From Planktosalinus sp963975935 (GTDB lineage: Bacteria > Bacteroidota > Bacteroidia > Flavobacteriales > Flavobacteriaceae): a stretch of 64,000 nucleotides of DNA. Under the pieces are notes generated by a model. The model saw only the letters and a program-made list of their open reading frames with translations, did no database searches and had not been told where the DNA came from. Shown piece after piece: positions 26,461 through 34,933 of this stretch. Position numbers and translations under genes: made by a program. The DNA lies in NCBI GenBank assembly GCA_963975935.1, contig CAXBIQ010000013.1:1-64000 (forward strand). Reading direction: 5' to 3'. The number at the start of each line of letters is the position of its first letter. Positions within the stretch are counted from its first letter, which is position 1.

Positions 26461-26504
26461 GGTCGGTTCGGATATACTTCGGTATTTCCGGGCCGATTTT
26501 TTTA
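26461..26504 (+). terminator. Probable intrinsic terminator after the adhesin gene
   Basis: An imperfect stem from TCGGTTCGGATATA to TATTTCCGGGCCGA with a CTTCG-type loop is followed by seven T. It overlaps the end of the convergent rsmE gene. Confidence 0.7.
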
Positions 26505-27212
26505 TTCATTCACAAAAGCAATGCTGTGACAAGCTACTATTGCTGCAGTTTCGGTTCTTAACCTGCTTTCTCCCAGACTTACGGGAGTGAAGTTGTTATT
26601 CAGAGCCAATTCAATTTCGGGTAAAGCGAAATCACCTTCAGGACCAATCAAAATAAGTACATCTTCTTTAGGTTTTAGTGCTTGTTTGAAAGAGTGCTTT
26701 TCGCCTTGAGCGCAGTGAGCTATATATTTTTGACAGCTATTTTGAGCCTGCATTGCGATAAATTCTGAAAAGGAAACCGCTTTATTAAGTTGGGGTAAAA
26801 AGGCTTTCAGGGATTGTTTCATCGCGCTCTGCAGGATTTTTTCATAACGTTCCGGTTTTATTTTAGTGCGCTCGCTGTGGTCACAAAAAACAGGAGTGAT
26901 TTCAGTAACTCCAATCTCTGTTGCCTTCTCCAGAAACCATTCATAACGGTCGTTGAGTTTTGTAGGTGCCACAGCTAAGTGAAGCTCATATGGCAGGGGT
27001 TGCTGCTGTGTTTTAGCTAAAAGTTTTACGACACATTTATTATGATTTGCTGTCTCGATTTCAGAAGTAAAAAAACTTCCTAATCCATTAGTAATATTTA
27101 ATATATCACCTGTATTTTTGCGCAATACTTTAATAATATGTCTGCTTTCTTCTTTGTCAAAAACAAGCTGCTGACTGGGATGTTTTGCATCTGAGTGAAA
27201 AAATAATTGCAT
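26502..27212 (-). CDS. rsmE: 16S rRNA m3U1498 methyltransferase RsmE
   Basis: A SPOUT-class methyltransferase that methylates U1498 of 16S rRNA. The SAM-binding trefoil-knot motifs are visible at the C-terminus: LIGPEGDFALPEIELAL and SLGESRLRTETAAI. The N-terminal part (about residues 1-70) is the PUA-like RNA-binding domain with the HIIKVLR segment. The length, 236 residues, is typical. It lies 31 bp behind tsaD on the same strand and is probably transcribed with it. Confidence 0.94.
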   Translation of the reverse strand: MQLFFHSDAKHPSQQLVFDKEESRHIIKVLRKNTGDILNITNGLGSFFTSEIETANHNKCVVKLLAKTQQQPLPYELHLAVAPTKLNDRYEWFLEKATEIGVTEITPVFCDHSERTKIKPERYEKILQSAMKQSLKAFLPQLNKAVSFSEFIAMQAQNSCQKYIAHCAQGEKHSFKQALKPKEDVLILIGPEGDFALPEIELALNNNFTPVSLGESRLRTETAAIVACHSIAFVNE

Positions 27213-27243
27213 AGTTAAAGCTTTTAGTACTTATATTACATCA

Positions 27244-28263
27244 TCAAAACTCCATCCTTGCTTTTGATGAAACTGATATATCTGAAAATATTTTTTGTTT
27301 GTATTTGAGTTCACCCACGATGGCAATCATTGCTGCATTGTCCGTACAAAACTCAAACTTTGGAATATGTGTTTTCCAGCCGTATTTTTTTTCGGCTTCC
27401 TGTAAAGCACTTCTGATTCCGCTGTTTGCAGAAACCCCGCCACCAATAGCGATTTCCTTTATTCCGGTGGCTTTTACGGCATTTTTAAGCTTATCCATTA
27501 AGTAATCAACTATGGTATATTGAATGGAAGCACATACATCTTCGATATTCTCTTCAATAAAATTTGGGTTGTTCTTCACTTCTTTCTGAACAAAATACAA
27601 AATAGCTGTTTTGAGTCCGCTGAAGCTAAAATCAAGATCTCCCACTTTTGGTTTTGTGAATTTGTATGCTTTTGGGTTTCCTTTTTGAGCCAGTTTGTCA
27701 ACCAGTGGTCCGCCGGGATAGGGTAGCCCCAGTATTTTAGCCGATTTATCAAAAGCCTCACCCACGGCATCATCAATGGTCTGGCCAATGATTTCCATTT
27801 CAAAATAGTCTGTCACTTTTACAATTTGTGTATGACCCCCGCTTATGGTCATTGCGATAAACGGAAAGCCCGGAATGATTTGCCCTTCAGCTTCTATAAA
27901 ATGTGCCAGGATGTGTGCCTGCATATGGTTAACCTCAATGAGGGGAATGCCCAGGCCCAAAGACAATGATTTTGCAAAAGAAGCGCCTACCAACAGCGAA
28001 CCCATCAGGCCCGGACCTCTGGTAAAAGCAATTGCATTCAGGTCTTTTTTGTCAATTCCTGCTTTTTTTATAGCGAGATCAATCACGGGAACAATGTTTT
28101 GCTGATGTGCCCTCGAAGCCAACTCCGGAACCACACCGCCATACTCTTCGTGAATTTTCTGTGTAGCCACAACATTGGAGAGTACCTTCCCGTTGTGTAT
28201 AACCGCTGCTGCAGTGTCGTCACAAGAGGATTCGATACCTAAAATATATATTGATTGTTCCAT
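27244..28263 (-). CDS. tsaD: tRNA N6-threonylcarbamoyladenosine transferase TsaD
   Basis: The catalytic subunit that transfers the threonylcarbamoyl group to A37 of ANN-decoding tRNAs, working with TsaB, TsaC and TsaE, none of which is in this window. It has the ASKHA fold with ILGIESSCDDTAAAVI at the N-terminus, the metal-binding HMQAHILAH segment near residues 113-121, the SGGHTQ motif and GGVSANSGIR near residue 275. The full length is 339 residues. It is the first gene of a tsaD-rsmE pair and diverges from the TamB-like gene. Confidence 0.96.
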   Translation of the reverse strand: MEQSIYILGIESSCDDTAAAVIHNGKVLSNVVATQKIHEEYGGVVPELASRAHQQNIVPVIDLAIKKAGIDKKDLNAIAFTRGPGLMGSLLVGASFAKSLSLGLGIPLIEVNHMQAHILAHFIEAEGQIIPGFPFIAMTISGGHTQIVKVTDYFEMEIIGQTIDDAVGEAFDKSAKILGLPYPGGPLVDKLAQKGNPKAYKFTKPKVGDLDFSFSGLKTAILYFVQKEVKNNPNFIEENIEDVCASIQYTIVDYLMDKLKNAVKATGIKEIAIGGGVSANSGIRSALQEAEKKYGWKTHIPKFEFCTDNAAMIAIVGELKYKQKIFSDISVSSKARMEF

Positions 28264-28351
28264 TTTATTTGGGCATAAAAATTGTTACTTTTATGGGCAC
28301 TTAAGACGCAAAGTTAAAACAATAACTGCTATCAAAAAATTCAAAAAAATA

Positions 28352-31300
28352 TTGCTTCGCTTTCTGTTAGCGTTACTGCTGATTTTGATTGCCATTATTG
28401 TTGCATTGCACTTTCCTTCGGTTCAAACACGGGTTGCCAAAAAGGTTACCAAAAACATCAACAAAACCTATGATACTGATATTAATATTGAAAGGCTGGG
28501 GTTGAACTGGAGAGGAGAAGTAAGCCTTAAAAATGTTTTTATTGCAGACCATCATCAGGATACGCTCATTTACTCAAAAGATGTTACCACAACAATTTTA
28601 AATTTTAGAAACCTCATTAACACCAATCTGAATTTTGGGGATTTAAACTTAGATGACGTTCGTTTATACATCAAAACCTATGAAGGTGAATCTACAGATA
28701 ACCTCAGTATTTTTTCCAAAAAGTTTGCTCCTGAGACTCCCCGGGAAGATCCGCCGCCTTTTTTACTTTCTGCAAACTCACTGAATCTTACTGATGCCAC
28801 CATCAGAATTACCGATGAAAATATTGAGGATTCTGAAGGTATTGTTTTTGAAAACGTAAATTTGAACACAGGAGCCTTTGACATTAATGATACGGATGTC
28901 TTTACCGATATCAAATCCATGGAGTTTAACTTTAACAATCAATTGTATGTTGAAAACCTTTCAGCAGACTTTGCTTATACAACTGATTATATAAAACTGG
29001 ATCGTCTTGACCTCACCACAGATGAGAGTTATATTGATGCAGATGTATTGCTGTCTTTTGATGAAAACGGGTTTGCTGACTTTGAAAATAATGTTGTTTT
29101 TGATGTAGATTTCAGGGAGGCACAGATTGCTACAAGTGAATTGAATGTTTTTTATAACGAATTTGGTGCCGATCAGCAACTGGAGTTCTCAACACAATTT
29201 ACAGGCACCCTGAATGATTTTGAGCTACAAAATTTAAATCTGCAAAATCAAAACACCCGTATCACCGGAAACTTCACATTCAAAGATTTACTAAAAGGCG
29301 GAGATGATTACAAAATTCAGGCAAATAATCACACGATAAGCTCTAATTATTATGATTTAAGACGTTTTATGCCAAAAGTACTGGGAGATGTTCTGCCCAA
29401 GGAAATGCAATCTATGCGTGATTTTACTTTTACCGGAACAACCGGTATTTCAGGCACCAATTTGCAGACGGCAGGAAATATTCAAACATCTTTGGGAAGT
29501 ATGAAGGCCGATCTTCGAATGGGCAATATTAATAATGTAAATGTAGCTACATACAAAGGGACCGTTGATTTAAATAATTTTGATATTGGAAAACTTACAG
29601 GCACAACAACCTTAGGAAGAACCACAGCGAAACTGCGCTTTGACGGCAGGGGATTCTCACAAAAAACAGTCAATACAGAGCTTTCAGGAAATATAAGTAG
29701 TTTGCATTATAACGGTTATACTTATAAAAATGTTGAGGTAAGCGGACAACTTCAAGACCCTCTTTTTAATGGTAGCTTAAGCATTGATGACCCCAACCTG
29801 ATACTAAGTTTTGAAGGTCTTATTGACGTTAGTGATGAAGAGAATATCTATGATTTCAATGCTCAGGTTGAATATGCAGATTTATATAAAACCAATATTT
29901 TTACACGGGACAGTATATCCATCTTTACCGGAAACATTGCAATGGATATGCGTGGGACTACAGTTGATGATGTTAAGGGAGTCATTCGTATTTCAGAAAG
30001 TACCTATCAAAATTTAATTGATGATTATTACTTTGATGATATACTTGTTTTGTCAACTTTTGAAGAAGATATCAGGACGATACAGGTTATTTCCCCTGAT
30101 GTAGTAAGCGGAAAAATGACCGGAAGGTTTAAACTGGCTGATATCCCCAGCTTGTTTCAGAACTCAGTTGCCAGTATTTATACTAATTATGTTCCCAACA
30201 GGACAACTGAAAACCAGTATGTCAATTTCAATTTTGAAATTTTCAATAAAATCGTGGAAGTTATTATTCCGGAAATTAAAATTGGGAACAATACCACGAT
30301 AAGGGGGTCAGTAGCTTCAGATGAATCTGAATTTAAGCTGAATTTCAGGTCACCCGAAATTACAGCTTATGATAACTATATTGAAAAAATAAACCTTCAG
30401 GTAGACAATAATAACCCCCTTTTTAACACTTATGTTGAAATTGACTCGGTTGATGCCGGTTTTTACAACTTTTCAGATATTAGTTTGATAAACGTTACAC
30501 TAAAAGACACCTTGTTTGTCAGGTCAGAATTTAAAGGAGGAAAAACTAAAAATGATTTGTTTAATCTTTCATTGTACCATACCATTAATGAAGAAGGCAA
30601 GTCTGTGGTTGGAATGAAAAGATCAGATATTACTTTTAAAGAGAACAAATGGTTTGTAAATGAAGAGAATGATACACTGAATAAAATTGTTTTTGACAAT
30701 AATTTTAAAGACATTATCATAGACTCTTTGGTAATAAGCCATGAGAATGAAATCATTCAGATGGCCGGAAAGCTCAGTGATTCCAGCTATAAGGACATCA
30801 AGTTGCAATTTCAAAATGTTGATATCGGGAAAATTACCCCTGAGATTGACAGTCTCGAACTATACGGTAACGTGAACGGAACTTTTGATTTTATCCAAAA
30901 ACAAGACCTCTATTATCCCAGTTCAAATGTCACCATTGATAATCTTATTGTGAATGACATTACATTGGGTGATTTGGTACTGACAGCTTCCGGAAATGAG
31001 GACTTGTCACGTTATGAAATCAATACTACTTTGACCAATAACGATGTTAGATCTTTGACCGCAATAGGCACAATTGAAGTCAATGATATAAATTCTGTTA
31101 TAGATCTGGATGTTGGGTTAAAAGATTTTAATCTGGGGGCAGTCAGTCCTTTTGGCGGAGAAGTCATAACAGATATACGTGGTTTTGTTTCCGGTCAGGC
31201 AAAAATTGTGGGAAGCTATAAATCTCCTGATATTTCCGGAAGGTTGAATTTAAATAATTCAGGAATGAAGATTCCTTTTTTGAATATTGATTTTGACCTC

Positions 31301-32770
31301 AGGGAAAACACTAATATAGCACTCTCCAAGAATAGGTTTACGATATTAAATACTACTGTTACAGATACAAAATATAACACTACTGCCGGTTTGGATGGAT
31401 ATTTTGAGCATACCAATTTTCAAAATTGGTCCATGAATCTTGATATTGATACTAACAGGTTTTTAGTTCTTGACACCGAGGTCGATGAAGAAGCACTCTA
31501 TTACGGCACCGCTTTTATCAGTGGTATTGCATCCATTTATGGACCGGTAGATGAATTGGTTATTAAAGTAGATGCATCAACAGCACGGGGTACTTCTTTT
31601 AAAATTCCAATAAGCGATACAGAATCCATAGGTGATGATTCTTTTATATACTTTTTATCACCCGAAGAGAAAGCAGCGCGTATTTCTGGAGAAAGTTTTG
31701 TAAGGGAAGAGCTAAAAGGCTTAACACTTGAGTTTGACCTTGAAATAACCCGTGATGCCGAAGTTGAAGTGGTTGTTGATATTAAAAATAATTCTACCCT
31801 AAAAGGCAGGGGAGAAGGAATTCTCTATATCGAAATCAACACTCTGGGACGCTTCAATATGTGGGGTGACTTTCAGGTGTATGAAGCCACATATGACTTT
31901 AGATATGCAGGCCTTGTGCAAAAAGAATTTGATGTGGTGCGCGGAGGAAACATCAGCTGGGATGGACAGCCGGAACAAGCAAGACTGGATATAGTAGCTG
32001 TTTACGAAACCACAGCAAACCCATCAGTATTATTGGATAACCCTTCCATAAATAGAAAAATTCCGGTAGATGTGGGTATTGAACTTAGAGGTGAATTGAT
32101 TTCTCCTGATTTTGAATACAGCATAGATTTCCCCACAGCAAGTTCCATAGTAAAATCTGAACTTGATTTTAAACTGGATGACCGTCAGCAGCGTGAATTA
32201 CAGGTATTATATTTGATTACTACCGGTTCCTTTTCAGGAGACAGGTTTACATCAGATCAGGGAACTTCGACTCTGGTTGAGCGTTTTTCAGGATTGGTAA
32301 ACGAGATATTTGCCGATCAGGACGGGAGATTCAATGTGGGCTTAGACTATACTCAGGGTACACGCACACCTGAATTAGAAACATCTGATAGAGTAGGGGT
32401 TTCACTTTCGACACAAATAAGTGATCGCATATTGATTGATGGCAGGGTGGGGGTTCCGGTGAATGGTGTTAACGAAAACACATTGGCCGGGGATTTTCAG
32501 GTACAGGTACTTCTCAACGAAGAGGGAAGCTTGCGCTGGAATATTTTTAACAGGGAAACTCAGGTGCAATTCATTGGGGAGAATCAAGGATTTGAACAAG
32601 GAACAGGGCTGTCTTACTCTGTCGATTTTAACACTTTTGCTGAATTGCGTCGACTTCTGTTTGGAAGAAAGAAAGCAGATACAGAAGAAGAAGAGCCGGA
32701 GCAACAAGAAGAAAGACGTCTTTTGGAAGGACTCAGGACAGAAAATGTTGACGATGAAAAAGAAAATTAA
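28352..32770 (+). CDS. TamB-like translocation/assembly module protein (DUF490)
   Basis: A very large periplasm-spanning protein of the TamB/AsmA-like family that helps move lipids or fold outer-membrane proteins. It has one N-terminal membrane helix (LLALLLILIAIIVALHF), then about 1,300 residues of beta-rich repeats, and the conserved C-terminal TamB domain (about the last 350 residues, with RGEGILYIEINTLGRFNMWG). The start is uncertain. The frame is open from an ATG at 28175 inside antisense tsaD, but no ATG, GTG or TTG lies between the end of tsaD and the TTG at 28352. The basic residues just before that TTG (IKKFKK) look like part of the signal anchor. It ends three bases before the symporter gene on the other strand. 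Confidence 0.85.
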   Translation: MLRFLLALLLILIAIIVALHFPSVQTRVAKKVTKNINKTYDTDINIERLGLNWRGEVSLKNVFIADHHQDTLIYSKDVTTTILNFRNLINTNLNFGDLNLDDVRLYIKTYEGESTDNLSIFSKKFAPETPREDPPPFLLSANSLNLTDATIRITDENIEDSEGIVFENVNLNTGAFDINDTDVFTDIKSMEFNFNNQLYVENLSADFAYTTDYIKLDRLDLTTDESYIDADVLLSFDENGFADFENNVVFDVDFREAQIATSELNVFYNEFGADQQLEFSTQFTGTLNDFELQNLNLQNQNTRITGNFTFKDLLKGGDDYKIQANNHTISSNYYDLRRFMPKVLGDVLPKEMQSMRDFTFTGTTGISGTNLQTAGNIQTSLGSMKADLRMGNINNVNVATYKGTVDLNNFDIGKLTGTTTLGRTTAKLRFDGRGFSQKTVNTELSGNISSLHYNGYTYKNVEVSGQLQDPLFNGSLSIDDPNLILSFEGLIDVSDEENIYDFNAQVEYADLYKTNIFTRDSISIFTGNIAMDMRGTTVDDVKGVIRISESTYQNLIDDYYFDDILVLSTFEEDIRTIQVISPDVVSGKMTGRFKLADIPSLFQNSVASIYTNYVPNRTTENQYVNFNFEIFNKIVEVIIPEIKIGNNTTIRGSVASDESEFKLNFRSPEITAYDNYIEKINLQVDNNNPLFNTYVEIDSVDAGFYNFSDISLINVTLKDTLFVRSEFKGGKTKNDLFNLSLYHTINEEGKSVVGMKRSDITFKENKWFVNEENDTLNKIVFDNNFKDIIIDSLVISHENEIIQMAGKLSDSSYKDIKLQFQNVDIGKITPEIDSLELYGNVNGTFDFIQKQDLYYPSSNVTIDNLIVNDITLGDLVLTASGNEDLSRYEINTTLTNNDVRSLTAIGTIEVNDINSVIDLDVGLKDFNLGAVSPFGGEVITDIRGFVSGQAKIVGSYKSPDISGRLNLNNSGMKIPFLNIDFDLRENTNIALSKNRFTILNTTVTDTKYNTTAGLDGYFEHTNFQNWSMNLDIDTNRFLVLDTEVDEEALYYGTAFISGIASIYGPVDELVIKVDASTARGTSFKIPISDTESIGDDSFIYFLSPEEKAARISGESFVREELKGLTLEFDLEITRDAEVEVVVDIKNNSTLKGRGEGILYIEINTLGRFNMWGDFQVYEATYDFRYAGLVQKEFDVVRGGNISWDGQPEQARLDIVAVYETTANPSVLLDNPSINRKIPVDVGIELRGELISPDFEYSIDFPTASSIVKSELDFKLDDRQQRELQVLYLITTGSFSGDRFTSDQGTSTLVERFSGLVNEIFADQDGRFNVGLDYTQGTRTPELETSDRVGVSLSTQISDRILIDGRVGVPVNGVNENTLAGDFQVQVLLNEEGSLRWNIFNRETQVQFIGENQGFEQGTGLSYSVDFNTFAELRRLLFGRKKADTEEEEPEQQEERRLLEGLRTENVDDEKEN

Positions 32771-32773
32771 TTA

Positions 32774-34498
32774 TTATATCTTTTTCCATGTTCTTATAAG
32801 AATGAAAACCGCCGCACACGTTATACCGGAAAGTGTCAGAGCCACAGCTGTGTTGCCATAAATAAAGAAGCCTGTAGCAAACAGAAAACAATATACACCG
32901 GTAATTCCCATAATTAAAGCCAAAAACTTATACCTGAAGTTTTTGAATTTTCCTTCCTTTTCAAAAACCAATGCCTCAAAAGCTTCAATAGTGCTTAATT
33001 TTGAGGGCTTTGTCAAAAGCGTTACTGCAATCCAGCTTGTCGTGGTTACCATAACCCCGGCAACCAGTTGCCAGTGTGTTTCCAGTATGATAAGAGGGTT
33101 TTCCATTTTATCATTTAAAAAGAAAAACACAGCAATAATAAAGGATACTGCCATTGCCGTAATTTCGCTGTAAGGATTGATGCGTCTCCAGAACCAGCGC
33201 AGTATAAATAACAAACCAGTACCGGCACCAATTTGCAACATCAGGTTAAAGGCATCTCTTGCTTCTTCCAAAACCAGGGCTAAAAAAGCCGCGCAGATTA
33301 TCATAAAAAACGTAGATAAGCGCCCCACTAGAACTTTCTTTTTTTCAGAGGCATCTTTATTGACAAAACGGGCGTAAAAATCGTTAACCACATATGAAGA
33401 TCCCCAATTTAAATGTGTGGAGATGGTACTCATAAAGGCTGCCACGAGTGATGTTACGACAAGACCCAATAAGCCGGCCGGTAATAACCTGAGCATTGCA
33501 GGGTAAGACAAATCATTTTTAACATACTCAGGGCTAAAATCAGGAAAAGCTGCTTGCAGGCTTGACAAATCAGGGTAAACAACCAGTGAGGCCAAACCAA
33601 TGATGATCCAGGGCCATGGACGCAGGCCATAATGAGCAAAATTGAAAAACAGCGTTGCCCAGGTGGCATGTTTTTCATTTTTGGCAGCGAGCATTCGCTG
33701 TGCAATATATCCTCCACCACCGGGCTCAGCACCCGGATACCATACACTCCACCATTGCACCGCTAAAGGGATAATGAGAAGGGGAACAACTACTTCCCAA
33801 TTATTAAAATCAGGAAACATCGAGAGTTTATCTTGTAATTGAGGTGCAGAAAGCATGGTGTCAAGCCCACCTACTTTTTCATGGTTTACGATATAAACCG
33901 CTGCCCATATACTTCCGCCCATTGCAATAATGAACTGAAAGAAATCTGTAATCAAAACCCCTCGCAGACCTCCCAGCATGGAGTAAAATACGGTTACACC
34001 ACATGCTATAAACAGGCTCTGAAATTCACTGAAACCAAACATCACATGTCCTATTTTAATTGCAGCAAGACAGACGTTTGCCATAATTACAATGTTGAAA
34101 AAGACGCCCAGATAAACCGCCCTGAAACCTCTTAAAAACGCAGCGCTTTTTCCGCTGTAACGCAACTCATAAAATTCAAGATCTGTTGTGATACCGCTTT
34201 TTCGCCACAGTTTTGCATAGAAAAAAACCGTGACCATGCCCGTGAGCAAGAAACTCCACCAGATCCAGTTGCCATAAACACCATCCTCCCTGATGACACC
34301 GGCAACAAAATTGGGTGTATCTGCCGCAAAAGTTGTTGCGACCATGGAAATACCCAGCAACCACCAAGGCATATTTCTTCCGGAAAGAAAAAAGGACTCT
34401 GTGTTTTTGCCACTTTGTTTTGCTACAACAATTCCTATAATGATTGATATTGTAAAAAAACCTAAGAGAATTGCGTAATCTAGAGCAGAAAGAACCAT
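32774..34498 (-). CDS. Sodium:solute symporter family protein
   Basis: A 574-residue inner-membrane transporter of the SSS family (PutP/SGLT fold) with about 13-15 hydrophobic segments. The N-terminus (LDYAILLGFFTISIIIGI, then KNTESFFLSGRNMPWWLLGISMVATTFAADTP) is characteristic, as is LRGVLITDFFQF near residue 190. The solute cannot be predicted; related flavobacterial proteins are annotated only as Na+:solute symporters. It is the third gene of the minus-strand run lptD, ridA, symporter, with 27-bp gaps. Confidence 0.92.
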   Translation of the reverse strand: MVLSALDYAILLGFFTISIIIGIVVAKQSGKNTESFFLSGRNMPWWLLGISMVATTFAADTPNFVAGVIREDGVYGNWIWWSFLLTGMVTVFFYAKLWRKSGITTDLEFYELRYSGKSAAFLRGFRAVYLGVFFNIVIMANVCLAAIKIGHVMFGFSEFQSLFIACGVTVFYSMLGGLRGVLITDFFQFIIAMGGSIWAAVYIVNHEKVGGLDTMLSAPQLQDKLSMFPDFNNWEVVVPLLIIPLAVQWWSVWYPGAEPGGGGYIAQRMLAAKNEKHATWATLFFNFAHYGLRPWPWIIIGLASLVVYPDLSSLQAAFPDFSPEYVKNDLSYPAMLRLLPAGLLGLVVTSLVAAFMSTISTHLNWGSSYVVNDFYARFVNKDASEKKKVLVGRLSTFFMIICAAFLALVLEEARDAFNLMLQIGAGTGLLFILRWFWRRINPYSEITAMAVSFIIAVFFFLNDKMENPLIILETHWQLVAGVMVTTTSWIAVTLLTKPSKLSTIEAFEALVFEKEGKFKNFRYKFLALIMGITGVYCFLFATGFFIYGNTAVALTLSGITCAAVFILIRTWKKI

Positions 34499-34525
34499 AG
34501 GCAGGGTTGTATAATGTGTAGTTAT

Positions 34526-34906
34526 CTATTTAACTGCTATCACTGAAATTTCTACATTGACATATTTAGGAAGATTGGCCACTTCAACGGTTTCCCTTGC
34601 AGGGGCGGTTGCTTCATCAAAATACTGGGCATAAATTTCGTTTATTTTTGCGAAATCATTCATATTACTGATGAAAATTGAACTTTTTACTACATCTTGA
34701 AAAGTCATCCCTGCAGCTTCCAGAATAGCTTTTAGATTTTGCATGACCATTTTTGTTTCTTCCTGAATGTCGCCTTTAACCAATTCACCGCTATGGGGAT
34801 CAATGGCAATCTGACCCGATGTATATAAAGTGTTTCCTGAAAGTATGGCCTGATTGTATGCACCAATGGGTGCCGGAGCGTTTTGGGTTTGGATTACTTT
34901 TTTCAT
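34526..34906 (-). CDS. ridA: RidA family enamine/imine deaminase
   Basis: A small cytosolic protein of 126 residues that hydrolyses reactive 2-aminoacrylate and related enamines formed by PLP enzymes. The RidA signature PARETVEVANLPKYVNVEI lies near the C-terminus, with the substrate-binding arginine in PARE. The IGAYNQAI segment near residue 17 and TSGQIAIDP also match the family. It lies between lptD and the symporter, 27 bp from each. Confidence 0.95.
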   Translation of the reverse strand: MKKVIQTQNAPAPIGAYNQAILSGNTLYTSGQIAIDPHSGELVKGDIQEETKMVMQNLKAILEAAGMTFQDVVKSSIFISNMNDFAKINEIYAQYFDEATAPARETVEVANLPKYVNVEISVIAVK

Positions 34907-34933
34907 TACAACGAATTTATTATGATTTTTAGT

